In this document: one piece after another, positions 17,842 to 26,409 of the stretch
How the letters are laid out: each line of letters starts with the position of its first letter
Position numbering within the stretch: position 1 is the stretch's first letter
Assembly: GCF_001442805.1 (NCBI RefSeq)
Contig: NZ_CP011131.1
Span: 434,001 to 498,000, forward strand
Direction of reading: 5' to 3'
Origin: Lysobacter gummosus
Lineage (GTDB): Bacteria > Pseudomonadota > Gammaproteobacteria > Xanthomonadales > Xanthomonadaceae
Length of the DNA stretch: 64,000 bases
Notes under the pieces: model-generated
The model's input: the letters and a program-made list of their open reading frames with translations, nothing else
What the model was told of the DNA's origin: nothing
The model's database searches: none
Program-made: the position numbers and the translations under genes

Positions 17842-20487
17842 ATGTCCTTCGTACCCAAACCGACCCAGGCGTTGTTGTTCGGCCTGGCCGTCGCCGCCGC
17901 GAGTTTCCTCAGTTACGCCCTGCCGTGGGCGTCGATGATCGAGCCGGCACAACCCGCCGCGCCCGCGCCCGTCGCCCATGCCACGGTAAGCCCGCATGCC
18001 GGCGGCACCGCCGCGAGCTCGCAAGGCTCCGCCCCGCGCGCGCAACCTTCGCTGCAAGGCGCATCGCGCCGGCAACCGGCGACCGAGCGCCAGTTGTTCG
18101 GCGAACATCAACAAGATCGCGCGCTGGCCCCGGCGCGCCGCGCGCCGCAGCAACCGTTCCTGGTCGATCGCCGCGACAGCGCCTACGACGGCGCCGCATT
18201 GCGCCGCGATCTGCTGCGCCGGCCCTCGTTCGCGCGCACCTCGCCGGCGCTCAAGGCCGCGGCCTGCGACGTCAACGCTTTCGGCGCGCTCAGCGGCGCG
18301 GCGCTGGTCAGCGCGGTCAAGGCTGCCAGCGCGGATTGCATCAACCAGTTGTTCGGTGTCACCGGCGCCAATGCCTACGCGACGTTCCGCGAAGCGCAGA
18401 TGGTCAGCATCGCCAGCGCCTTCGCCACCTCGGCGCGCGGCTACGACGGCAGCAACGCCGACAGCACCTTGCAACTGGTGTTGTTCCTGCGCGCCGGCTA
18501 TTACGTGCAGTACTACGACAGCAGCGTCGGCGCCTACGGCAACGCGCTGCGCGACGCGATCCGTCCGGCCCTGGACGCGTTCGCCGCCAACGCCAACTTC
18601 GGCCGGGTCAACGACGTCCACGGCGAGGTGCTGGCCGAGTACGTCACCCTGATCGACAGTTCGACCGAAAATGCGCGCTATGTGTACGTGGTCAAGCGTT
18701 TGCTCGACAGCTACAACAGCGGCTACAACGCGTATTACTGGATGAAGGTGGCGGTCAACAACGCCTACACCGTGACCTTCCGCGGCCACCAGGATGCGGC
18801 CTTCCGCGCCCTGGTGCAGTCCGACAGTTCGATCGTCGAGACCTTGTACAACTTCGCCGACCGCAACTTCGCCATGCTCGGCCAGGACAACGATTACCTG
18901 GTCGCCAACGCCGGCCGCGAGCTGGGGCGGTTCCTGCAATACGACGGCGCGCTGAAGACGCTGGCGCGCGCGCGGGTCAAGACCTTGCTCGACCGCTCCG
19001 CGGTCACCGGCCCTACCGCGCGCCTGTGGGTGGGTGTCGGCGAAATGGCCGACTACTACGACGCTGGCAACTGCGCGCAGTACGGCCTGTGCGATTTCGT
19101 CGCGCGGGTGCAGGCGGCGGCGCTGCCGATCCAGCACACCTGCAGCGCGACGCTGCGTCTGCGCGCGCAGTCGATGAGCGCGGCCGAACTGGCCTCGACC
19201 TGCGCCACGGTGGCCGGGCAGGAAACCTATTTCCACCGCGAGCTCGCCACCGGCGGCGTGCCGGTCGCCGGCGACGGCAATGCCAGCCTGGAAATGGCTG
19301 TGTTCGACAGCAGCGACGACTACGCCATCTATGCCGGTGCGATCTACGGCATCGACACCAACAACGGCGGCATGTACCTGGAAGGCAATCCGTCCTTGCC
19401 CGGCAACCAGGCGCGCTTCATCGCCTACGAGGCCGAGTGGCTGCGTCCGCAGACCTTCGAAATCTGGAACCTGACCCACGAGTATGTGCATTACCTGGAC
19501 GGCCGCTTCGACATGTGGGGCGATTTCGCCGCGGCGATGAAGCAAAAGACCGTGTGGTGGGTCGAAGGCTTCGCGGAATATATGTCCTACCGCTATCGCG
19601 GCGTGGTCAACGACGGCGCCCAGGCCGAAGCCGCGCGCGGGACCTATGCGCTCAGCCGCGTCTACCAGAACGATTACAACAGCGGCCAGACCCTGGTGTA
19701 TCGCTGGGGCTATCTGGCGGTGCGCTTCATGTTCGAACAGCGCCGCGATCAGGTGAACGCGATCCTGGGGTATTTCCGCCCCGGCAACTACAGCGGCTAC
19801 GCCACCTACATGGGCGGCATCGGCGCGAGCAACGACGCGGCCTTCAGCGCCTGGCTGCCGTGCGTGGCCCAGCCCGATGCGCCGGGTTGCGGCACCACGC
19901 CGAACCAACCGCCGGTGGCGGGCTTCAACTTCGCCGCCAGCGGCTTGCGGGTGGACTTCAGCGATACCTCCACCGATGCCGACGGCCGCATCGTCGCGCG
20001 CAGCTGGAACTTCGGCGACGGCAGCACCTCGACCGCGGCCAATCCCAGCAAGACCTATGCCGCGGCCGGCAGCTACAGCGTGCAGCTCACCGTCACCGAC
20101 GATCGCGGCGCCAGCCGCAGCACCACGCGCACGGTGACCGTCAGCGACGCCGGCCTGCCCGAGTGCGTGGGCAGCGACATCCGCGTGCTGGGCAAGAACT
20201 GCACGCGCAGCAATGTGTCGGGCACGGTCGGCAACTACACCTACTTCTATCTGTACGTACCGGCCGGAACCGCGCAATTGCGCATCGACGTGGCCGGCGG
20301 CAGCGGCAACGCCAATCTTTACGTCAGCACCCGCAACTGGGCGACGCGCGAGTCGTATGAGTACCGGTCGACCAATGCGGGCAACACCGAGTCGGTGACG
20401 ATTTCGCAGCCGTCGGCCGGGTACGTCTATGTCAGCTTGTATGGCGTGACTGCGTTCAATGGCGTGCGGGTGACTACGCGCTACTGA
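17842..20487 (+). CDS. Secreted M9 (microbial collagenase) metallopeptidase with PKD and PPC domains
   Basis: This 881-residue protein begins with a secretion signal (residues 1-35). The M9N/M9 catalytic unit follows, with zinc motif HEYVH (His546, Glu547, His550) and the third ligand in WWVEGFAEY (about Glu575). A PKD domain (about 690-775, with NFGDG and YSVQLTVTDDRG) and a C-terminal pre-peptidase PPC domain (about 785-881) complete it. Such enzymes cleave collagen outside the cell, and the accessory domains bind substrate. GGAG at 17831-17834 precedes ATG 17842, which decides the start over 17809. Confidence 0.92.
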   Translation: MSFVPKPTQALLFGLAVAAASFLSYALPWASMIEPAQPAAPAPVAHATVSPHAGGTAASSQGSAPRAQPSLQGASRRQPATERQLFGEHQQDRALAPARRAPQQPFLVDRRDSAYDGAALRRDLLRRPSFARTSPALKAAACDVNAFGALSGAALVSAVKAASADCINQLFGVTGANAYATFREAQMVSIASAFATSARGYDGSNADSTLQLVLFLRAGYYVQYYDSSVGAYGNALRDAIRPALDAFAANANFGRVNDVHGEVLAEYVTLIDSSTENARYVYVVKRLLDSYNSGYNAYYWMKVAVNNAYTVTFRGHQDAAFRALVQSDSSIVETLYNFADRNFAMLGQDNDYLVANAGRELGRFLQYDGALKTLARARVKTLLDRSAVTGPTARLWVGVGEMADYYDAGNCAQYGLCDFVARVQAAALPIQHTCSATLRLRAQSMSAAELASTCATVAGQETYFHRELATGGVPVAGDGNASLEMAVFDSSDDYAIYAGAIYGIDTNNGGMYLEGNPSLPGNQARFIAYEAEWLRPQTFEIWNLTHEYVHYLDGRFDMWGDFAAAMKQKTVWWVEGFAEYMSYRYRGVVNDGAQAEAARGTYALSRVYQNDYNSGQTLVYRWGYLAVRFMFEQRRDQVNAILGYFRPGNYSGYATYMGGIGASNDAAFSAWLPCVAQPDAPGCGTTPNQPPVAGFNFAASGLRVDFSDTSTDADGRIVARSWNFGDGSTSTAANPSKTYAAAGSYSVQLTVTDDRGASRSTTRTVTVSDAGLPECVGSDIRVLGKNCTRSNVSGTVGNYTYFYLYVPAGTAQLRIDVAGGSGNANLYVSTRNWATRESYEYRSTNAGNTESVTISQPSAGYVYVSLYGVTAFNGVRVTTRY

Positions 20488-20508
20488 GCGGCCCTTGCCT
20501 CAACCTCA

Positions 20509-20692
20509 CCCCGCCCGAACGCATAGCGTTCGGGCGGTTCGGTGCCGCGCGAGCCGATGGCTCGCAAGCAGCGGCCCCTCTCCCCGCTATGCGGGAGAGG
20601 GGCTATAAGCGGCTCAGCGCATACCCGCAGGGCGCCACGCTTCCCTTCTCCCGCTTGCGGGAGAAGGTGCCCCGAAGGGGCGGATGAGGGCG
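20509..20692. repeat. REP-like hairpins downstream of the collagenase gene
   Basis: Three hairpins lie in a row: CGCCCGAACGC/GCGTTCGGGCG (20512-20537), CTCTCCCCGC/GCGGGAGAG (about 20578-20599) and TTCTCCCGC/GCGGGAGAA (about 20646-20664). They separate convergent genes (collagenase and the LysR gene) and probably act as terminators or mRNA stabilisers. Confidence 0.7.
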
Positions 20693-20695
20693 CGC

Positions 20696-21664
20696 TCAGC
20701 GATCCGACTGCCCGGTCGCGTAGTAATCCCCGCGCACGAACAAATCCGGCTGGATCAACTCGGTGAACGCGCGCGCCTGCGGCGACAGGTACTTGCCCTT
20801 GCGCACCACCACGCCATAACTGCGCGATGGGAAATACTCGGCCAGCGAACGCGCCGACAACCGCGAACGATCGGCATCGGTCAGGCAGATCGCGGTGACG
20901 ATGCTGATCCCCAGGCCCATCGCCACGTACTGCTTGATCACTTCCCAGCCGCCGACTTCCAGCGCGACGGTGTAGGGCACCCGGTTCTGCTGGAACACCA
21001 CATCGACCATGCGATAGGTGGTCAAGCGCTGCGGCGGCAGGATCAGGCCGAACGGACTCAGGTCCTGCAGGGTCACCCGGTCGAGCTTGGCCAGCGGATG
21101 GTCGCGCGGGGTGATCAGCATCGGCTCGAACCGGTAGACCGGCGCGTAGCTGAGGTCGCCGGGCACGTCGAGCATCGAACCCACCGCCAGGTCGACCGCG
21201 TCCGATCTGAGCAGGTCCAGCCCGCCCGCCCCGGTGACGTTGTGCAGGGTCATGCGCACTTCCGGGTGCGCGGCGCGAAACGCTTCCACGATCTTCGGCA
21301 GCAGATACAGGATGGTCGAGCTGCCGGCGGCGACGTTGAGATCGCCCGCGTCCAGGCCGCGGATGCGCTCGCGGAAGGCGCCGTCCAGGCTGTCCAGGCC
21401 CTCGACCAGGGGTCGGGCCAGTTCGTACAGCTCCTGGCCCTCGCGGGTCAGGGTCAGGCGGCGGCCGCTGCGCTCGAGCAGGCGCACCCCCATTTCGCGC
21501 TCCAGCGCCTGCAACTGCAGGGTCACCGCCGGCTGACTGAGGTACAGAGCCTCAGCGGCACGTGAGACTGAGCCCAGCCGCGCGGTCTGGCAGAACGCCC
21601 GCAGGGGCTTCAGCCGATCCCCTTTGTATGCAAATCGCGGACTTAGCGAGCGCGTCGTGGCCAC
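20696..21664 (-). CDS. LysR-family transcriptional regulator, divergent from aceBA
   Basis: This 322-residue protein has the LysR HTH (AFCQTARLGSVSRAAEALYLSQPAVTLQLQALEREMGVRLLER) shifted about 20 residues from the N-terminus, then a periplasmic-binding-protein-like effector domain (YLLPKIVEAFRAAHPEVRM, VGSMLDVPGDLSYAPVYRFEPMLI). CysB-like LysR proteins have this length. Its position divergent from aceB with a palindromic intergenic site suggests control of the glyoxylate shunt and of itself. This is inference from position. Confidence 0.88.
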   Translation of the reverse strand: MATTRSLSPRFAYKGDRLKPLRAFCQTARLGSVSRAAEALYLSQPAVTLQLQALEREMGVRLLERSGRRLTLTREGQELYELARPLVEGLDSLDGAFRERIRGLDAGDLNVAAGSSTILYLLPKIVEAFRAAHPEVRMTLHNVTGAGGLDLLRSDAVDLAVGSMLDVPGDLSYAPVYRFEPMLITPRDHPLAKLDRVTLQDLSPFGLILPPQRLTTYRMVDVVFQQNRVPYTVALEVGGWEVIKQYVAMGLGISIVTAICLTDADRSRLSARSLAEYFPSRSYGVVVRKGKYLSPQARAFTELIQPDLFVRGDYYATGQSDR

Positions 21665-21672
21665 ATGAAAGT

Positions 21673-21698
21673 CATATATAAGCTAAGCAAATGATATG
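21673..21698. promoter_or_regulatory. Candidate LysR operator between the regulator gene and aceB
   Basis: An AT-rich imperfect dyad with CATAT at one end and ATATG at the other (21673-21698) lies just upstream of the LysR start and about 100 bp before the aceB ATG. LysR proteins typically bind such T-N11-A dyads in divergent intergenic regions. Confidence 0.5.
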
Positions 21699-21799
21699 CA
21701 TTGAAAAAACTTGATTGTCAAATACAAGACGGCGCCGCATGGTCTGGGTCCAGGGACACGCTCGTTGGGAGCGGTCCCCATCCCCACAGGAGTCGCACC

Positions 21800-23431
21800 A
21801 TGTCGGCAGTGATCGCGCAGTGGCAGGACCATCCCGGGCAACGTCAGCCGGGTGGCGGCATCGAGCTCACGGCCCAGTCGGCCGGGCAGGACGCTCTGCT
21901 GACCCCGGCCGCTCTCGAATTCCTGGCCGTACTGCATCGCCGTTTCGAACCCGCCCGCCAGGCCCGCCTGGCCGCGCGCAAACAACGCCAGGCGTTCTTC
22001 GACGCCGGCGGCCTGCCCGATTTCCGCGACGACACCGCCGCGATCCGCAATACCGCCTGGCGCGTCGCGCCGCTGCCGACCGCGCTGCTCGACCGCCGCG
22101 TCGAGATCACCGGCCCGGTCGATCCGAAGATGGTCATCAACGCGCTGAACTCCGGCGCGAAGGTGTACATGGCCGATTTCGAGGACAGCACCGCGCCGAC
22201 CTGGGACAACCTGCTGACCGGCCAGCGCTCGCTGCGCAAGGCCGTCGCCGGCACCCTGGACTGGTCGTCGCCCGACGGCGCCAAGCACTACACCCTCAAG
22301 CCCTTCGAAGAGCAGGCCGTGCTGATGGTGCGCCCGCGCGGCTGGCACCTGGACGAGAAGCACGTGCGCATCGACGGCGCGCCGATGTCGGGCAGCCTGT
22401 TCGACCTGGGCCTGTTCGCCTTCCACAACGCGCAGGCGCTCGCCGCGCTCGACCGCGGCCCGTATTTCTACCTGCCCAAGCTGCAGTCGATGGAAGAGGC
22501 GCAGCTGTGGAACGAGGTCATCGGCCACGTCGAAACCGAACTCGGCCTTGCGCCGGGGCAGATCAAGGTCACCGTGCTGATCGAGACCTTGCCCGCCGTG
22601 TTCGAGATGGACGAAATCCTGCACGCGCTGCGCACCCGCATCGCCGGCTTGAACTGCGGCCGCTGGGACTACGTGTTCTCGTACATCAAGACCTTCCGCG
22701 CGCACCGCGACAAGGTGCTGCCCGAGCGCGGCCAGGTGACCATGACCCAGCCGTTCCTGCGCGCCTATTCGGAACTGCTGATCCAGACCTGCCACAAGCG
22801 CGGCGCCCACGCGATGGGCGGCATGGCCGCGCAGATTCCGATCAGCGGCGATGAAGCCGCCAACGAAGCCGCGCTGGCCAAGGTCCGCGCCGACAAGCTG
22901 CGCGAAGTCACCGCCGGCCACGACGGCACCTGGGTCGCGCATCCGGCGCTGATCCCGCTGGCGATGCGCATCTTCGACGAGCGCATGCCGACCCCGCACC
23001 AGCAGCACGTGCTGCGCGAGGACGTGCTGATCATCCGCGAGGATCTGATCAAGCCGTCCTTCGGCACCATCACCCGCGCCGGTTTCGAGGGCAACGTCGA
23101 GGTGTGCGTGCGCTATCTGGCGGCGTGGCTGGAAGGCAACGGCTGCGTGCCGATCCACTGGCTGATGGAAGACGCGGCCACCGCCGAAATCGCCCGCACC
23201 CAGCTGTGGCAGTGGCTGCACGCCGACGGCCTGTTCCTCGACGACGGCACGCCGCTGGATTTCGCTTTGCTCGAACGCGCGCTGATCGGCCTGCCGAGCA
23301 AGCTCGCCGACCGCTCGAAGCTGCCGGGCGGTTCCAAGCTCGACGAAGCCATCGCGATGCTCGACCAGCTCACCCATGCCGACACGCTGGAAGAGTTCCT
23401 GACCCTGCCGGCTTACGAACGCATCGACTGA
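21800..23431 (+). CDS. aceB: Malate synthase A
   Basis: This 543-residue protein has the AceB family landmarks MADFEDSTAPTWDNLL, VRPRGWHLDEKH, NCGRWDYVFSYIKTF, MGGMAAQIPI and the C-terminal IHWLMEDAATAEI. It condenses glyoxylate with acetyl-CoA to malate. AGGAG at 21788-21792 precedes ATG 21800, which places the start there and not at 21701. It is followed by aceA (78-bp gap), forming the glyoxylate shunt operon. Confidence 0.95.
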   Translation: MSAVIAQWQDHPGQRQPGGGIELTAQSAGQDALLTPAALEFLAVLHRRFEPARQARLAARKQRQAFFDAGGLPDFRDDTAAIRNTAWRVAPLPTALLDRRVEITGPVDPKMVINALNSGAKVYMADFEDSTAPTWDNLLTGQRSLRKAVAGTLDWSSPDGAKHYTLKPFEEQAVLMVRPRGWHLDEKHVRIDGAPMSGSLFDLGLFAFHNAQALAALDRGPYFYLPKLQSMEEAQLWNEVIGHVETELGLAPGQIKVTVLIETLPAVFEMDEILHALRTRIAGLNCGRWDYVFSYIKTFRAHRDKVLPERGQVTMTQPFLRAYSELLIQTCHKRGAHAMGGMAAQIPISGDEAANEAALAKVRADKLREVTAGHDGTWVAHPALIPLAMRIFDERMPTPHQQHVLREDVLIIREDLIKPSFGTITRAGFEGNVEVCVRYLAAWLEGNGCVPIHWLMEDAATAEIARTQLWQWLHADGLFLDDGTPLDFALLERALIGLPSKLADRSKLPGGSKLDEAIAMLDQLTHADTLEEFLTLPAYERID

Positions 23432-23509
23432 ACGCCGCTGCCGCCGTCGAAAACGATTGACGCCACTACCCCACGTCCAACACGACCCACACGCTAAGGA
23501 ATCGAAGTC

Positions 23510-24811
23510 ATGAGCCACACGCTGCCGACCGCCGATCAACTCCGCCAGGACTGGGCGACCAATCCGCGCTGGGCCGGCATCACCCGCCCGTATTCGGCCG
23601 AAGACGTGGTGCGCCTGCGCGGCACGGTGCCGGTCGAGCACACCATCGCCAAGCTCGGCGCCAACAAGCTGTGGACCTCGCTGCACACGGAGGACTTCGT
23701 CAACGCGCTCGGCGCGCTGACCGGCAACCAGGCCATGCAGCAGGTCAAGGCCGGGCTCAAGGCGATCTATCTGTCGGGCTGGCAGGTCGCCGCCGACGCC
23801 AACATCGCCGGCGAGATGTACCCCGACCAGTCGCTGTACCCGGCCAACTCGGTGCCGCAGGTCGTGCGCCGCATCAACAACACCCTGCTGCGCGCCGATC
23901 AGATCCAGTGCGCGGAAGGCACCGGCGACATCGACTTCCTGCAGCCGATCGTGGCCGACGCCGAAGCCGGCTTCGGCGGCGTGCTCAACGCCTTCGAGCT
24001 GATGAAGGGCATGATCGAGGCCGGCGCCTCGGGCGTGCATTTCGAAGACCAGCTGGCCTCGGTCAAGAAGTGCGGCCACATGGGCGGCAAGGTGCTGGTG
24101 CCCACGCGCGAAGCGGTCGAGAAGCTGGTCGCCGCGCGCCTGGCCGCCGACGTCATGGGCGTGCCGACCCTGATCGTCGCGCGCACCGACGCCGAAGCCG
24201 CCGACCTGCTGACCGCCGACATCGATCCCAACGATCAGCCCTTCACCACCGGCGAGCGCACCAACGAAGGGTTCTACAAGACCCGCAACGGCCTGGATCA
24301 GGCGATCAGCCGCGGTCTGGCTTACGCGCCTTACGCCGATCTGGTCTGGTGCGAAACCGGCAAGCCGGACCTGGAGTTCGCGCGCAAGTTCGCGCAGGCC
24401 ATCCACGCCAAGTTCCCGGGCAAGCTGCTGGCCTACAACTGCTCGCCGAGCTTCAACTGGAAGAAGAATCTGGACGACGCCACCATCGCCAAGTTCCAGA
24501 AGGAAATCGCCAGCTACGGCTACAAGTTCCAGTTCATCACCCTGGCCGGTTTCCACAGCCTGAATTACGGCATGTTCAACCTGGCCCACGGCTATGCGCG
24601 CCGGCAGATGAGCGCGTTCGTGGAACTGCAGGAAGCCGAGTTCGCCGCGGCCGAGAAGGGCTTCACCGCGGTCAAGCATCAGCGCGAGGTCGGCACCGGT
24701 TATTTCGACGCGGTGACTCAGACCATCCAGGGTGGGCAATCGTCCACGGTGGCGCTGAAGGGCTCGACCGAGGAAGAACAGTTCCACGACGCGAAGAAGG
24801 CCGCGGCCTGA
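23510..24811 (+). CDS. aceA: Isocitrate lyase
   Basis: This 433-residue protein has the isocitrate-lyase signature [11 protein letters not shown] with the catalytic cysteine, [23 protein letters not shown] and [14 protein letters not shown]. It splits isocitrate into succinate and glyoxylate, feeding AceB. AAGGA lies 11-15 bp before the ATG. It is the last gene of the operon, followed by a terminator at 24919-24952. Confidence 0.96.
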   Translation: MSHTLPTADQLRQDWATNPRWAGITRPYSAEDVVRLRGTVPVEHTIAKLGANKLWTSLHTEDFVNALGALTGNQAMQQVKAGLKAIYLSGWQVAADANIAGEMYPDQSLYPANSVPQVVRRINNTLLRADQIQCAEGTGDIDFLQPIVADAEAGFGGVLNAFELMKGMIEAGASGVHFEDQLASVKKCGHMGGKVLVPTREAVEKLVAARLAADVMGVPTLIVARTDAEAADLLTADIDPNDQPFTTGERTNEGFYKTRNGLDQAISRGLAYAPYADLVWCETGKPDLEFARKFAQAIHAKFPGKLLAYNCSPSFNWKKNLDDATIAKFQKEIASYGYKFQFITLAGFHSLNYGMFNLAHGYARRQMSAFVELQEAEFAAAEKGFTAVKHQREVGTGYFDAVTQTIQGGQSSTVALKGSTEEEQFHDAKKAAA

Positions 24812-24918
24812 GTCGGCCGGTTCCTTCCGCCTGACCCGGACAGGTTCAGGCCGGCGCTCTAACCGCGAGGGGCGGTGGGCGCCGGGCCTGATCGCCACCC
24901 CGGGATACGGCATAGAAG

Positions 24919-24952
24919 CGAAGGGCTCTGAGAGGAGCCCTTCGTCGTTTTG
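24919..24952 (+). terminator. Rho-independent terminator after aceA
   Basis: A perfect 10-bp stem CGAAGGGCTC/GAGCCCTTCG (24919-24928 and 24935-24944) with a 6-base loop is followed by TCGTTTT. It lies 108 bp after the aceA stop. Confidence 0.85.
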
Positions 24953-25359
24953 GAGACCGGCGCGTTCATCATTTAGAACGGAGTTTTTCTCCCTCTCCCT
25001 CTCCCTCTCCCTCTCCCGCGCCCCGAAGGAAGTCACCTTGGGTGGCAAGCGGGAGCGGGGCTCAAGATAGGCATGTCGATGGTCCGCGACGGCACTCTTC
25101 CGCACGCCGGCCCGCCACCTCCGTCCGTCGGCATCGCATCGGCCAACGTCCCGCCCGCCGCATTCGCGCCATTACCATGTTGCAAGTGCGAAACGCTGCG
25201 TATTCGTAAAATCGTAATGCCCTTGCGGCACGTGGATTAGGCGCTGAATGCGTCGATCCGACAGTGGCCGTTTTGACCCCCTGGCGGCGTTAGCTGCTCA
25301 GACCAGGTGCTATCCTGCCGACAAGGCTCCACAGGACGTGGGGGTGCGGGGAGATCGGA
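24953..25359. repeat. CTCCCT tandem tract and non-coding spacer before the GGDEF gene
   Basis: Positions 24989-25017 hold about five copies of CTCCCT, the complement of the hexamer at 3383-3441. The rest of this 400-bp stretch, up to the ATG at 25360, shows no gene. Confidence 0.65.
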
Positions 25360-26409
25360 ATGAATCGCGACACGGCGGCGCCTGCAGTGGGCCGCGAGAC
25401 CGACAATTCGACTGCGACCGCGGCGCCGACGGACGTGGCGATGGCGGTGCTGACGCCGGGCGAATTCGAGCTGTTCGCCGAGATCGGCCGGCCGCGCCGG
25501 ATCGAAGCCGGACAGGTGCTGTTCCGCCGCGGCGAGTTGGGCACCACCATGTTCGTGATCGCGCGCGGCGCGATCATCCTCGACTTCGGCGACGACCTGG
25601 TCACCAAGCGTCTGGGCGTGCGCGAATTCTTCGGCGAGCTCGGCCTGCTGATCGGCGATCACGCCCGCAGCGCGGACGCGATCGCGGCCACCGACGGTCT
25701 GCTGGTGGAACTGCGCCATGAAGAATTCCAGCGTCTGGTCGATCGCGACCCGTCCCTGGTTTCCTACTTCCTGCGCCGCGCGATCATGCGCGTGGTGCTC
25801 AACGAGCAAAGCCTGATCCGCCGCCTGCGCCGCCGCAACCAGGATCTGGAAGCCGCGCTCGACAGTCTTTACGCCACCACCCACCAGCTCAACCAGACCG
25901 AAGAGCTGATCCGCACCGACGACCTCACCGGCCTGTACAACCGCCGCGGCCTGACCTTGCACCTGCAGGAAGCGCGCGCGGTCGGCATGGCCGAGACGAT
26001 GGGGCTGGTGCTGATCGACTGCGACCGCTTCAAGCAGGTCAACGACGACCACGGCCATCTGGCCGGCGATCGCGTGCTGCAGAGCGTGGCCAACATCCTG
26101 CGCTCGGTGGCCGGGCCGGAAGACATCGCCTGCCGTCTGGGCGGGGATGAATTCTGTCTGTTGGTCGCCGCGCGCACGCGCCAGGACGTGATGCGCTTCG
26201 CCGACTTCATCGTCCACACCGTGCACGGGCTGCTGATGATCCCGCAGTCGCCGCCGACCATCTGCCCGGTCAGCGTCGGCGCCTGTCTGATCAGCTCCAA
26301 GCACGAATGGAACGACTGGTACGCCCACGCCGACGCCGCGCTCTATCAGGCCAAGCGCCTGGGCGGCAATCGCGTGCAATGGCAGGACGCCGAACTGACG
26401 CCGGCATGA
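25360..26409 (+). CDS. Diguanylate cyclase with N-terminal cyclic-nucleotide-binding domain
   Basis: This 349-residue protein has a CNB domain (about residues 30-145: RRIEAGQVLFRRGELGTTMFVI, FFGELGLLIG), a helical coiled-coil linker (145-185) and a GGDEF domain (186-345) with an intact RLGGDEFCLL signature at 261-265. The upstream inhibitory RxxD site is not intact: Gly stands where Arg is expected and only the Asp remains. It should make c-di-GMP from GTP, perhaps gated by a cyclic nucleotide. Its stop overlaps the next gene's start (ATGA). Confidence 0.9.
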   Translation: MNRDTAAPAVGRETDNSTATAAPTDVAMAVLTPGEFELFAEIGRPRRIEAGQVLFRRGELGTTMFVIARGAIILDFGDDLVTKRLGVREFFGELGLLIGDHARSADAIAATDGLLVELRHEEFQRLVDRDPSLVSYFLRRAIMRVVLNEQSLIRRLRRRNQDLEAALDSLYATTHQLNQTEELIRTDDLTGLYNRRGLTLHLQEARAVGMAETMGLVLIDCDRFKQVNDDHGHLAGDRVLQSVANILRSVAGPEDIACRLGGDEFCLLVAARTRQDVMRFADFIVHTVHGLLMIPQSPPTICPVSVGACLISSKHEWNDWYAHADAALYQAKRLGGNRVQWQDAELTPA

